DNA of 64,000 nt from Mucilaginibacter paludis DSM 18603 (GTDB lineage Bacteria > Bacteroidota > Bacteroidia > Sphingobacteriales > Sphingobacteriaceae): positions 4,172,432 through 4,236,431 of the forward strand of contig NZ_CM001403.1 in assembly GCF_000166195.2 (NCBI RefSeq), read 5' to 3'. The position numbers and the translations under genes are program-made. Below the pieces are notes generated by a model. The model did not search any database, was not told the origin of the DNA, and saw nothing but the letters and a program-made list of their open reading frames with translations. This document shows, piece after piece, positions 24,904 to 34,432 of the stretch (its first letter is position 1; each line of letters begins with the position of its first letter).

Positions 24904-26865
24904 ATGTTTACAAAAATTAATATTGTACCAAGATGGGTAATCGTATTACTTGATCTTGGGGTTTGCAGCATTTCTCTCGCGTTCGCTAACCTTATTCAAT
25001 ATAATTTCCACCTGGAGAAATTAAATCTTGGTCTCTTAAAACAAGATTTGTTGATTTTTTTATTGATCAATTGTTTTGTATTTGCAGCCTTTAAAACTTA
25101 TGCCGGCATAGTGCGTTACACCGGGATTCAGGATGGCTTTAGAATAAGTCTCTCGGTAACCGTAAGCAATTTAATTTTATTCTTTGCGGGCTATTTTATG
25201 GTAAAGAATAGCGTTGTATCCCATATTCCGGTAATTATATTGATTATTAACGCTTTGATGTGTTTCCTTTCGTTAATGACCTATCGAATTATGGTGAAAT
25301 ACATATTTATGTATTTTAAAAATCTGAAGCTGGATAAAAGGAAAGTTATTATATATGGTGCCAACGAAACAGGTGTAACTACCAAACGTACGCTTGACCA
25401 CGAGGCCGACTTGAACATGACCATCGTTGCTTTTGTGGATGATGACATGCGCAAGTGCGGTAAAATTGTTGATAATGTAAAGATATATAACGTAAAAGAA
25501 ATTGAGCGGTTAATTGCTTCTTTGAATATCAGCGATGTGATCATTGCTAAAACCGAGATCAATATTGAACAAAAAAATACGCTGGTTGATGTTTGTTTAG
25601 CCCATAATGTACATGTGTTAAACGTTCCCCCTGTTACCGATTGGGTTAACGGCCAATTTCAAGCAAAGAATATTAAGAGCATCAAGATTGAGGACGTACT
25701 TGAACGCGATCCAATCCATATAAGCAATGATTTAATTGGTGACCAATTGAAAGGCGAAACTATTTTGGTTACTGGAGCAGCTGGGTCAATAGGCTCTGAG
25801 CTGGTTAGGCAATTGATCAAGTTTAATCCTGGTTTATTGGTTTTGAATGATCTGGCTGAAACTCCTTTACACAACTTGCAATTGGAATTAGAAGAAAAAT
25901 TCCCGGGTTGTAAATTTGTTCCCTTTATTGGTGACGTTAGAAACATGGAGCGTATGAGTTTATTATTTGAAACTTACAAACCAGAATATGTTTACCATGC
26001 CGCCGCTTATAAACATGTGCCGATGATGGAAAACAACCCATGTGAAGCTATTAATACCAACGTGTTAGGAACAAAGACGGTTGCAGACTTATCGGTTATT
26101 CACGGTGTTAAAAAGTTTGTAATGATTTCTACCGATAAAGCGGTTAACCCAACAAATGTAATGGGGGCATCCAAGAGGATTGCCGAGATCTACGTTCAAT
26201 CGTTGTTTAACTCTTCTTCTATAGAAAATAAATTATATAAAAACCCGAGGTCGCTTTTAAAGAATCATTATACTAAAGTACAAACTGGCTTTATTACAAC
26301 CAGGTTTGGAAATGTACTCGGCTCAAACGGTTCTGTTATACCGCGTTTTAAAGCGCAGATAGAAAAAGGCGGCCCTATCACTGTGACCCATCCGGACATC
26401 ACCCGTTATTTCATGACTATCCCCGAAGCGTGTCGCTTGGTGCTGGAAGCCGGCTCGATGGGCAATGGAGGAGAAATATTTATCTTCGATATGGGCAAAT
26501 CGGTTAAGATAGTTGATTTAGCTAAAAAAATGATTAAGCTATCGGGATTTGTAGTAGATAAGGATATCAAGATCACTTATTCAGGTTTACGCCCCGGCGA
26601 AAAACTCTACGAAGAGCTGCTGAACGACGCCGAAAACACCATGCCAACACATCACGAGAAAATAATGGTGGCTAAAACCAGGGAATACTCATTTAACACC
26701 GTAAACGAAAATATCAATCAGTTGCTGGGATTCTCCCAGTCGTTTAACGATATATTGGTTGTTAAAAAAATGAAGCAGATTGTTCCGGAATTTAAGAGTA
26801 ATAATTCTGTGTATGAGGAATATGATGTGGAGGAAATTGAGGTTAAGGAGATTGTAACAAATTAA
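24904..26865 (+). CDS. CapD/WbpM/PglF-like membrane UDP-N-acetylglucosamine 4,6-dehydratase
   Basis: A 653-residue nucleotide-sugar dehydratase. Four membrane helices (about 1-120) precede a CoA-binding-like Rossmann segment (about 140-260) and the SDR polysaccharide-synthase domain (about 285-580) with TGAAGSIGSE and the catalytic STDKAVNPTNVMGASKR region (the Ser-Met-Lys variant of the SDR triad). It should turn UDP-GlcNAc into UDP-4-keto-6-deoxy-HexNAc, the precursor of QuiNAc/FucNAc or bacillosamine. It converges on the polysaccharide cluster with only 3 bp between stop codons. Together with the SDR at 26869 it probably makes the first sugar of the repeat unit. Confidence 0.92.
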   Translation: MFTKINIVPRWVIVLLDLGVCSISLAFANLIQYNFHLEKLNLGLLKQDLLIFLLINCFVFAAFKTYAGIVRYTGIQDGFRISLSVTVSNLILFFAGYFMVKNSVVSHIPVIILIINALMCFLSLMTYRIMVKYIFMYFKNLKLDKRKVIIYGANETGVTTKRTLDHEADLNMTIVAFVDDDMRKCGKIVDNVKIYNVKEIERLIASLNISDVIIAKTEINIEQKNTLVDVCLAHNVHVLNVPPVTDWVNGQFQAKNIKSIKIEDVLERDPIHISNDLIGDQLKGETILVTGAAGSIGSELVRQLIKFNPGLLVLNDLAETPLHNLQLELEEKFPGCKFVPFIGDVRNMERMSLLFETYKPEYVYHAAAYKHVPMMENNPCEAINTNVLGTKTVADLSVIHGVKKFVMISTDKAVNPTNVMGASKRIAEIYVQSLFNSSSIENKLYKNPRSLLKNHYTKVQTGFITTRFGNVLGSNGSVIPRFKAQIEKGGPITVTHPDITRYFMTIPEACRLVLEAGSMGNGGEIFIFDMGKSVKIVDLAKKMIKLSGFVVDKDIKITYSGLRPGEKLYEELLNDAENTMPTHHEKIMVAKTREYSFNTVNENINQLLGFSQSFNDILVVKKMKQIVPEFKSNNSVYEEYDVEEIEVKEIVTN

Positions 26866-26868
26866 TTC

Positions 26869-27786
26869 TTATTTAAGTTTAATATTTGTTTTAAAGGAAT
26901 TTATTGTTTTAACGATTCCCTCCTTTGATGTTAGTGGTAATTGTTTCTTCAGCGCGTTTTTAATCTTTTGGTTACTAATAATATAGTTTTCTGTTAGTTT
27001 TCCAAGCCGTTCTGTATTTAACGGCAATTTGAATGTGTCCCCTATGGTGGCTAAAAAAACGATCACTTTTTTAGGAATTGAAAGTAACCTCGGAGTTTTA
27101 TTACTTAATTGCGATATTAACGAAACTACCTCAGTAGTCGAAAGTGGGCCGTCATCGGCAACATTATAAATGCCCCCCAAAATGTCTTCTCTTTCGATAA
27201 TCTCTTTAATGATAAAGCAAAGATTATCTACACTTAAAAAGGATCGGTTATTTTCGAAAGCTGCTAAAGGGTATGGCAAGCCTTTTGATACAAAGTTATA
27301 TAATAAGTTTAAGTTACCTTTGTTACCCGGACCATGAATCATGCATGGGCGCAGAATATAATAACTTTTGCCTGGTGGAAGATGTTTAGATTGAATGTAT
27401 TCTTCAGCCATTAATTTTGACTTGCCGTAATGGGTTTGGGGGCTAGGTATGATGTCTTCTGTCAGACACTCGTTTAAATGGTCTGAAACAGCCTTAACGG
27501 TGCTAATGAATATAAATTTGTTAGCATCTGATTCTATGAAGGCATCATACAGATTTTTGGTGATTTGATAATTGACTTGATAATAATCGTCGGGATTAGA
27601 TGTTTTTTTTAGATCGTGGGCTTTTCCGGCCAAATGAATAATCGCATCACAACTAAGTATATTACGATCAATATTGCTTGTAAGTTCACCTCGGCTGATG
27701 TATCCTATATTGATACTATATGGCTTTAAATATTTAATTAAATTGCAGCCTACAAAACCCGAGTATCCTGTTATTTTTACATTCAT
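26869..27786 (-). CDS. NAD-dependent SDR, WbpV-like UDP-QuiNAc/FucNAc reductase
   Basis: A 305-residue extended SDR with a variant Rossmann motif GYSGFVG, STVKA and the catalytic YGKSK. The HLAGKAHDL and RPCMIHGPGNKGN segments resemble WbpV-type reductases that reduce the C4 keto group of UDP-4-keto-6-deoxy-GlcNAc. A generic UDP-glucose 4-epimerase is the alternative. It is the last gene of the minus-strand cluster. Its start overlaps the stop of the preceding glycosyltransferase gene by 4 bp. A CapD-like dehydratase gene ends 3 bp away on the other strand, which supports a shared pathway. Confidence 0.8.
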   Translation of the reverse strand: MNVKITGYSGFVGCNLIKYLKPYSINIGYISRGELTSNIDRNILSCDAIIHLAGKAHDLKKTSNPDDYYQVNYQITKNLYDAFIESDANKFIFISTVKAVSDHLNECLTEDIIPSPQTHYGKSKLMAEEYIQSKHLPPGKSYYILRPCMIHGPGNKGNLNLLYNFVSKGLPYPLAAFENNRSFLSVDNLCFIIKEIIEREDILGGIYNVADDGPLSTTEVVSLISQLSNKTPRLLSIPKKVIVFLATIGDTFKLPLNTERLGKLTENYIISNQKIKNALKKQLPLTSKEGIVKTINSFKTNIKLK

Positions 27787-28532
27787 TTTTTAAATATAAA
27801 CCCCCACCATTTAATAAAGTATTTTGAATATATCATAGCTTTGTTAGTATATATACTATTGGCTTTACAAGCAGCTAGAATTTCATTATTAACTTTAAAT
27901 ACGCTCTTTAATCCTGACGTACTAATACCACCAGTACGCATTTTAACCCATATATCCTTTACGTATTTGTATTTGATTTTATTTATAAGCAACAATCTCA
28001 TTAATAACTCAAAGTCACCTGATATTTTCCAATCAATTCGGTACATCCCGTATTTTTTAAAAACTTCTCTCTTTACATAAAAAGTTGGATGTGCAGGTTG
28101 AAACCCGTATCTAAACATCCAGGGCTTAAACTGTTTGGAAGAATAATACCTGGTTGGTTTTAGTAAATCATCAGAGGTTACAAAACATATATCAGAATAA
28201 ACTGCTTCTAAATCATTGTTTGCAAATTGCGCTGCAATTCTATTTAGCACATCGTCATCCGCAAAAAAGTCGTCGGAATTGAGTATTCCAATAAGATCAC
28301 CCGTTGCTAATCTTATTCCCTTATTTATCGCATCATAGATACCCCGATCAGGCTCAGAAACCCAATGAGTGATTCTGTCATACTTTTTTATAATATTTAA
28401 CGTATTATCACTTGAGGCCCCATCAATAATAATATACTCAATATTATTATAGGATTGGTTTAGAACTGATTGAATACATGTTGAAATAAATCTCTCAGAG
28501 TTATAGGCAACAGTAATAACTGATATTTTCAT
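27783..28532 (-). CDS. Family 2 glycosyltransferase
   Basis: A 249-residue GT-A enzyme of the WcaA-like type. It starts with ISVITVAYNSERFI, has IIIDGASSDNTL and the metal-binding DXD in LNSDDFF, with DRGIYDAINKGI in between. It probably adds one sugar of the repeat unit on the cytoplasmic face. No donor or acceptor can be assigned. It is tightly coupled to the SDR downstream (4-bp overlap). Confidence 0.88.
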   Translation of the reverse strand: MKISVITVAYNSERFISTCIQSVLNQSYNNIEYIIIDGASSDNTLNIIKKYDRITHWVSEPDRGIYDAINKGIRLATGDLIGILNSDDFFADDDVLNRIAAQFANNDLEAVYSDICFVTSDDLLKPTRYYSSKQFKPWMFRYGFQPAHPTFYVKREVFKKYGMYRIDWKISGDFELLMRLLLINKIKYKYVKDIWVKMRTGGISTSGLKSVFKVNNEILAACKANSIYTNKAMIYSKYFIKWWGFIFKK

Positions 28533-28630
28533 TAATGAAATGTCAAAGAGAGCATAATTAACTTAAATTAAAAATACTTATGTAAACTCATGATATAGTT
28601 AGATTCTTGCCGCGGTAATGATAAATTAGC

Positions 28631-29470
28631 TTAAATACTAGGTAAGCGATAAAAAGTCAAAAATGCAATAGAATTGACTATATTATATACTAAACGACAC
28701 AGGGGTTTCCCTACTAAAGGTATTTTTACAAACATTGAAATTATATGTCCAATAAATTTTATATATAAAGCTCTAAATGAATTTTTTCCCCATTTTATCT
28801 CCTCTGACTTCGCAATTTCAAAAATTCTTTTTGGAATTATTTGTAATGATTTATTGATGCCATGAAGTCTATAACCCGCAACGGGTTTGTCAAGTTCCAA
28901 CCAGCTAAATATTAAATAGGCTTTAAAAAAAAATATAGCGTCAAATAAATAATGGAAGCTTGTATCAATAGGTACTGCTTCGTAAACCGCTTTGGTCCAA
29001 AACGTTGCCGGTTGTAAAACTGCAGTTCTATGTCTCATCAAGGAAATTGAATCCAGTGGGTGATATCGTAAATTAATCGGTTTAATATACTTCCCATCAA
29101 CATCGGTGTAATAGCCTTTATAACTTATTAAATCTACATCTTTGTAGTTTTGAAATGAAGATATAACAGAAGTAAGAACATCTGTGCACAAGTAATGATC
29201 ATCAGCATTTAAAAAGCAGAAGATATCACCTGTAGCAAATTTAAAAGCTCTTACAATAGCGTCAGCCTGTCCTGTGTCATTGTCGCTAACAAATTTAAAA
29301 CGACTGTCCATCTCACAATAAGATTTAATAATTTGTACCGAATTATCAGTAGATCCGCCGTCGGCTATTAAAACCTCAAAGTTAGTATAGGTTTGGTTTT
29401 TGATGCTACTTAAGCAAATTGAAAGAAATTTTTCATAATTGTAATTTGGTACCGCAATGCTTATTTTCAT
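28631..29470 (-). CDS. Family 2 glycosyltransferase
   Basis: A 279-residue GT-A glycosyltransferase. It opens with ISIAVPNYNYEKFL; VLIADGGSTDNSV and DXD in LNADDHYL follow. DTGQADAIVRAF replaces the DRGIYDAINKG of its neighbour, so the acceptor may differ. The C-terminal ~80 residues are helical and partly hydrophobic. It lies mid-cluster, 25 bp downstream of the next glycosyltransferase gene. Substrate unknown. Confidence 0.88.
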   Translation of the reverse strand: MKISIAVPNYNYEKFLSICLSSIKNQTYTNFEVLIADGGSTDNSVQIIKSYCEMDSRFKFVSDNDTGQADAIVRAFKFATGDIFCFLNADDHYLCTDVLTSVISSFQNYKDVDLISYKGYYTDVDGKYIKPINLRYHPLDSISLMRHRTAVLQPATFWTKAVYEAVPIDTSFHYLFDAIFFFKAYLIFSWLELDKPVAGYRLHGINKSLQIIPKRIFEIAKSEEIKWGKNSFRALYIKFIGHIISMFVKIPLVGKPLCRLVYNIVNSIAFLTFYRLPSI

Positions 29471-29495
29471 TTTACTTATTGTAATCTACTAAAAT

Positions 29496-30368
29496 TTATA
29501 TGTATGTTCGCAATATTTTCAATTTTGCTTTTGCTGTCTCATTTTTAGTTAGAAAATATTTTAGTTTTTCACGGAAAATGACAGATTTTAAGAAAAAAGA
29601 TTTGTTGAATTTGTGCTTTTTAATATAATAAACAGCGCTGTCTAAATAAGCTTTATATCTAAAGTCATTAGATATGGTTGTATGGCCTTCTAGATGAACG
29701 ATATTCATATTTAGCAATACAATTTTACGATCAGGCAAGCGTTTCATTAAATCAGGCTCTTCATTGCAAAGAAAAATATCTTCATCAAATCGGCCTATTT
29801 CCAAAAAAGTTTCTCGATGTATTACAAATGCAGCGCCCCATGGCCATATTGCTTTATTTAAGAACTTTACGAAGTTAGGTAAAAGAAAAGCTTTTTTTCT
29901 AATTAGGTTATAGAAGAATGATAGGCAAGAGTATTCGGGAAAGTTACTGTACGAGTTGTTTTCTTTGCCCTCTAAGTCAATTAACCTAAATCCCAATATT
30001 ATTTTCGGATTTAGATTTGTAGTTTTTACGATCTTTTTAAAAGAAAAACCTTTGGTAAGGATTGTATCAGGGTTTAAAAAAAACAATATTTTACCTATTG
30101 CATAATTTACTCCCAGATTATTCCCTTGGCCAAAGCCGCCATTTTTGGGGTTTTTAATGTATTTGATATTAATAATGCTTTCTTCTTGAAATGGTGTTAT
30201 AATATTTTCAAATGTAGTATCAGGGTAATTATCAACCAATATAATTTCAATCTCGTTTGGATCGATATCAATGTGTTGAGTAATGGATTGCAGGCATTCC
30301 ATTATAACCTTTTCGCTATTATATAAAACAATGATAATTGATATCTCGCAATGTTTTTTCTGAATCAT
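29496..30368 (-). CDS. Family 2 glycosyltransferase, rhamnosyltransferase-like
   Basis: A 290-residue GT-A enzyme. SIIIVLYNSEKVI, IILVDNYPDTTF and NGGFGQGNNLGV are typical of the WbbL-like rhamnosyltransferase group; the DXD equivalent lies in FLNPDTIL. The conserved WGAAFVIHRETF acceptor region is clear at about residue 175. It is part of the cluster, 48 bp downstream of the polymerase gene. The rhamnose assignment is only by resemblance. Confidence 0.87.
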   Translation of the reverse strand: MIQKKHCEISIIIVLYNSEKVIMECLQSITQHIDIDPNEIEIILVDNYPDTTFENIITPFQEESIINIKYIKNPKNGGFGQGNNLGVNYAIGKILFFLNPDTILTKGFSFKKIVKTTNLNPKIILGFRLIDLEGKENNSYSNFPEYSCLSFFYNLIRKKAFLLPNFVKFLNKAIWPWGAAFVIHRETFLEIGRFDEDIFLCNEEPDLMKRLPDRKIVLLNMNIVHLEGHTTISNDFRYKAYLDSAVYYIKKHKFNKSFFLKSVIFREKLKYFLTKNETAKAKLKILRTYI

Positions 30369-30416
30369 TTGATAGTTTTCTCTATTATGTTATTAGTTAT
30401 TGCCTATTGTAATTTA

Positions 30417-31616
30417 TTAAGCCACGTATCCAGGTGAATTTCCTTGTGCTTCCGTGATCCGCTTTTTCCCCAACAACGAGTACATTATCACAATCACCAA
30501 CATTCCTGTAGAACTTACTAATAACGGATTGGTACCTACAATAAACAAATATCCCCAATATGCTATAATTATATATCTGTTGTTTAAATGACGCGTTCTA
30601 CTAAAATACATTTGAAGTACAGGGTATAATAGGATAACAAAAATAACGATTGTTAAAGGAATGCCGAACCACCTAATCAAATCTAAATAAGTAAGTTCTG
30701 TTTGGCTGGCAACAGCTTTTGTTCCTGATGTGTAAAATGTGCTGCCTAAACCGCTGCCCCAAATCAGATATTGTGGATGCTGTCTAAAGAGGAGTACGTA
30801 GGAATCAAGGTGTCCGGATTTAATTGTGGAAGATTCATCTGTTTCCGCAAAAGATAGCGTTTTAAAAAAGTATAATAATGCGAGGACTACTATTATACAT
30901 CCCATAAACAACGGTAGTTTGTTTTTCTTTTTGAGAAGAAAAACAAACAAAAAGTATACCACTATGACTACGGCTGATAGCATATTCGCTCTTGTGCCAG
31001 ATAATATTAATGTAAACAGAAATAAGAAAACTAACACAAGGTCTGTGAATTTTTTTCTATCAAAAAGCTTGTCACTGTAATATGCTAATGGAAATAGCAG
31101 CAAAGGTGACGTCCTATAATACAACATCAGAACTTCATACCCATAATAATTTCTATTAGAAAATTTAGCAACGTCTTTCGCATCTAAGTAACTGTCTATT
31201 TGTAAGGCAAGATTAGGGTTTGTAGAGAAAGAAATATATATAGGAATTATGATTAGGGGAATAAGTATGCAAAGCCGATTTAAATAATTTGCTAAAGGAA
31301 TTTCCAAGTCCACTACAACTATAAGCAAGGTTATAATGAGAAAAGATTTAGTAAATCCAAGTGCGAATGTCGGATCTGCAAATGTGTTTTGAACAATTGC
31401 ACTGCAAATTCCAAATACTGGAATAATTAAAAAAATAAGACAGGCAAATAAGGTGTCCTTGTTAATTGCAATTGGCTGGAATGTTTTAAGTAAAAACCAA
31501 GAAATAAAAATCATTATAAACAAAGGTGTTTTAAGACGAAAAATTAAATCACCTGGGTCTATAATTAGAACAAATATTAAAAATTTGGAAAAGAATTTTA
31601 TTACAGAATGCAGCAT
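30417..31616 (-). CDS. O-antigen ligase/Wzy-type polymerase
   Basis: A 399-residue protein with 11-12 membrane helices and a periplasmic loop before the last helices (about 265-315, GSGLGSTFYTSG), the layout of Wzy polymerases and WaaL ligases. With Wzx and Wzz in the same cluster it most likely polymerises lipid-linked repeat units at the periplasmic face. Sequence alone does not separate Wzy from WaaL. The family lacks a strict motif; loop arginines and the G-x-G stretch are the visible clues. Confidence 0.82.
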   Translation of the reverse strand: MLHSVIKFFSKFLIFVLIIDPGDLIFRLKTPLFIMIFISWFLLKTFQPIAINKDTLFACLIFLIIPVFGICSAIVQNTFADPTFALGFTKSFLIITLLIVVVDLEIPLANYLNRLCILIPLIIIPIYISFSTNPNLALQIDSYLDAKDVAKFSNRNYYGYEVLMLYYRTSPLLLFPLAYYSDKLFDRKKFTDLVLVFLFLFTLILSGTRANMLSAVVIVVYFLFVFLLKKKNKLPLFMGCIIVVLALLYFFKTLSFAETDESSTIKSGHLDSYVLLFRQHPQYLIWGSGLGSTFYTSGTKAVASQTELTYLDLIRWFGIPLTIVIFVILLYPVLQMYFSRTRHLNNRYIIIAYWGYLFIVGTNPLLVSSTGMLVIVIMYSLLGKKRITEAQGNSPGYVA

Positions 31617-31660
31617 TTACATTTGGTTTGCCATTTAATTGATAAATATTATAGTTGGGT

Positions 31661-32821
31661 CTAAAATTTTATACCCTTAGCGAAATCTATAGCAAAGGCA
31701 GTCGTTCTATTTTCCAAAGTCTTTTTAAGCTGTTCAACTTCTATACTGTAATGGTTTACGCTTTCGTTTATAACTTTTTCCATTATTATGGATAACTCAT
31801 TTACATTATTAGGGTCAAAATACATTCCAAATTCTGGCTTTTGCTCTTTATGAACTTTTATATCTGATAAAATCAAGGGTTTTCCTATCGTTTTAGATTC
31901 TTCAACTGTAGAACTCCATCCTTCAAAAAATGAAGGGTTAATTATACATTGGCTGAGTATCATTAGATTAAGTACATCCTTGTAGGGAATAAGCCCAAGC
32001 AATAAGATATTACTTGATAAATCGTTTTCCTTAATATAATTCAATAGGCCTTGAATATGATCTTTTTTACTTCGAAAATCATTCATTAGGCCTGAGGTGA
32101 CTAATAGTGGAGAATACCCTTTATCTTTAAGTATTTTCACTGCCTTAAAGGTAACTTCATGGTTTTTATGTGACCAAAATTGATTCGGTAAGTAAAAAAA
32201 GGCGCGGTTAATGTCGTACTTAGAAAGCAAGTCTTTTTTTGTTCTTTCATCGAGATCGATTTTTAAGCCCTCTTCCGGTTGGCAAACAAAATGTAGTATA
32301 TTTACTTTATCGGTAAGATGATCATATTCCATTTTAAAGTCGTCAAAAGCAGAGGCACTACTTAAAAATATTCTGTCAGATTTTGTGATAAGCCTGTTCA
32401 AAAACTGTTTCGTTAATTTTAATTCCTTCTTCGTCCATAAATCTGGGAAATGAAGATGTTGAAAATCCATTACCCAATTTACAGTTTTTATCTTTTTGGA
32501 TATAAAACTTGAGTGGCTTACAACGTCAATTTTATAATTTGATAGCAATCTATCCAATAAAATATTTTTGTCAAGAAGCTTTTCTCCAATTTTGTCAATT
32601 ACCCATTTGGTTGAATTGCGCGTGAGGATATTGGTTTTAATTATTTGAGCGAACGGACTAAAAATATCAATATATTCTTGTGAAAGATTATCTGGCACAA
32701 ATAGAAAAATTTTTACTTCATGTTTTAAATTTTTATCTATTGCAAAAAACAGATTACGGAAATAGTTAATTGCTCCTTTATAGTGCGTGGGATAATTAAG
32801 CAAAAATGCAACTCTAACCAT
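31661..32821 (-). CDS. Family 4 glycosyltransferase
   Basis: A 386-residue GT-B glycosyltransferase. The donor half has PNQFWSHKNHEVTFKA (the mannosyltransferase-like N-K-x-H region), LLGLIPYKDVLNLM and INPSFFEGWSSTVEESKTIGKPLI, with the E-x7-E-like acidic pair. The N-terminal half binds the acceptor lipid-sugar. Its first 8 bp overlap the end of the upstream SDR gene. The substrate is unknown; WbaZ/MtfA-like mannosyl transfer is one possibility. Confidence 0.87.
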   Translation of the reverse strand: MVRVAFLLNYPTHYKGAINYFRNLFFAIDKNLKHEVKIFLFVPDNLSQEYIDIFSPFAQIIKTNILTRNSTKWVIDKIGEKLLDKNILLDRLLSNYKIDVVSHSSFISKKIKTVNWVMDFQHLHFPDLWTKKELKLTKQFLNRLITKSDRIFLSSASAFDDFKMEYDHLTDKVNILHFVCQPEEGLKIDLDERTKKDLLSKYDINRAFFYLPNQFWSHKNHEVTFKAVKILKDKGYSPLLVTSGLMNDFRSKKDHIQGLLNYIKENDLSSNILLLGLIPYKDVLNLMILSQCIINPSFFEGWSSTVEESKTIGKPLILSDIKVHKEQKPEFGMYFDPNNVNELSIIMEKVINESVNHYSIEVEQLKKTLENRTTAFAIDFAKGIKF

Positions 32822-33737
32822 TTTTTAATTTTTTAAAATACTCAAAAAAAGCTTGGAGACCTTTGTTCATTGGTATCTGAGGTTCCCAACCATATGCTTT
32901 TGCTTTGGTTACATCTGCCCAAAAATAAATTGGGTCGCCTTGCCTTACAAAGCCGTTAAAATTGATTTTTATATTTTTATCAAAATTGCTCGCAAGTAGT
33001 TCAAGTGTATCTTTGATTTCCATCCTGACACCACTTGCTCCATTTATAACATCCCACTGATTTAGATTTTCGGTAAAAGAATAAATCAAACTAGTAGCAT
33101 CATCAATATTTATCCAATCACGTGTTTCCTTGCCGGTGCCAAAAAATACAATTTCATTTCCTGTTGAATTTTTAATTTTGTTGCATGCGTCATAAAGCAG
33201 TTGCTTTTGAAGACCGGGCCCATAAATAGAAAAAAAACGGATAATGCCAACAGTGACGTTATAGTTTCTATGGTACGATAGACATAATTCTTCGGCACTT
33301 TTTTTATGAAAACCATATGGTGAAATCGGCGAAGAGATTACATTTTCTAAAATTGGTCTATCGGGAAGCTGTCCTTGAACAGCAGGACTGGACGGATATA
33401 TAAATTTACAGTTTGGTACTCGTAATCTTATATACTCCAATATTGAAAGTGTGCTTTGTACACTTTTTTGAAAATCTTCATAAGGATTTGAATAAGAGAA
33501 GCCAACTGATCCACTTCCTCCGCAATGAACAATAGCATCAAACTTCACATCGATGGTCATTAATGATTCAAAAGTTATAGTTGATTCAAACCACTCATCT
33601 ACGCCCCATTGAATATAATCTTCGGGATGCCATTTGCCGTGTCCCAGGCCAACAACATGATAGCCATTCTCTTTAAATATTTTAGCTGTATGGCGTCCCA
33701 AAAAACCATACGTGCCTGTTACTAAAACTTGTTTCAC
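32814..33737 (-). CDS. NAD-dependent epimerase/dehydratase (extended SDR)
   Basis: A 307-residue extended SDR with a TGTYGFLG Rossmann motif, PSSPAVQG carrying the Ser of the triad, and YGFHK as the YxxxK. The RDWINIDD and DVINGAS segments fit sugar-nucleotide epimerases or dehydratases of the GalE/RmlB group. The exact product cannot be assigned. The start is a GTG (33737), 1 bp after the acetyltransferase stop, and no ATG in frame keeps the Rossmann motif intact. Overlaps at both ends suggest tight coupling in the cluster. Confidence 0.85.
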   Translation of the reverse strand: MKQVLVTGTYGFLGRHTAKIFKENGYHVVGLGHGKWHPEDYIQWGVDEWFESTITFESLMTIDVKFDAIVHCGGSGSVGFSYSNPYEDFQKSVQSTLSILEYIRLRVPNCKFIYPSSPAVQGQLPDRPILENVISSPISPYGFHKKSAEELCLSYHRNYNVTVGIIRFFSIYGPGLQKQLLYDACNKIKNSTGNEIVFFGTGKETRDWINIDDATSLIYSFTENLNQWDVINGASGVRMEIKDTLELLASNFDKNIKINFNGFVRQGDPIYFWADVTKAKAYGWEPQIPMNKGLQAFFEYFKKLKNG

Positions 33738-33738
33738 T

Positions 33739-34362
33739 TTATCTTTTTAGGTTACCATTAAGTTCTTTAATTACTGTCGCTGGGTTGCCGCCAACAACCG
33801 TCCATGCAGGTACGTCTTTGGTCACAACGCTTCCTGCACCAACTATTGCTCCCTCACCAATCGTTACGCCTTTTAATATAATACAATTCATCCCAATCCA
33901 AGCGTTTGAACAAATTTTAATAGGTTTGGTTTCTACAACATCCCAATTTTTATTTTCGATAAAAATTGCGCCATTTCTATAATCCTGCAATTGTTGAATA
34001 ATATCCTTTTCCCGCTCCTTATAATCAAGGGAATGAGAATTATGATCGTAGACGTAGCTTCCCCAAGCCATGAATACATTGTCTTCTATTTCAATTTTAC
34101 TTCTGCAAATCAAGGAACTTCGCCCTATAAAAACATTATTACCTATGGTAACTTCTCCTTCTGAGGATTCAAATAAGATTTGACAATCTAAAATTGTATT
34201 ATCACCTATTTTGACATATTTTTTATTTTTTATAGGTTTAATTAAATTAATCGAAAACATCTCAAAAAAATTGGAGTTACCAATTTGTACATGGTTCTTT
34301 ATTTTTTTAAGTAGAATTTTTAGTTTGTATCTACGTAAAAAGCTGATAATTGCTGACAGCAT
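33739..34362 (-). CDS. Left-handed beta-helix sugar O-acetyltransferase
   Basis: A 207-residue hexapeptide-repeat acyltransferase. Repeats run from about residue 65 to 195, including WIGMNCIILKGVTIGEGAIVGAGSVV and ending TKDVPAWTVVGGNPA, the signature of the maltose/galactoside O-acetyltransferase group. The likely catalytic His is in YDHNSHS, with an insertion after it. It should acetylate a sugar of the repeat unit from acetyl-CoA. It lies between wzx (70 bp upstream) and an SDR gene. Confidence 0.88.
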   Translation of the reverse strand: MLSAIISFLRRYKLKILLKKIKNHVQIGNSNFFEMFSINLIKPIKNKKYVKIGDNTILDCQILFESSEGEVTIGNNVFIGRSSLICRSKIEIEDNVFMAWGSYVYDHNSHSLDYKEREKDIIQQLQDYRNGAIFIENKNWDVVETKPIKICSNAWIGMNCIILKGVTIGEGAIVGAGSVVTKDVPAWTVVGGNPATVIKELNGNLKR

Positions 34363-34432
34363 ATTTAATATTAAGCGTTAATGATGTAAAATTTATAATA
34401 TTTAATACTTGTATAGTAATTTACGACTAACA

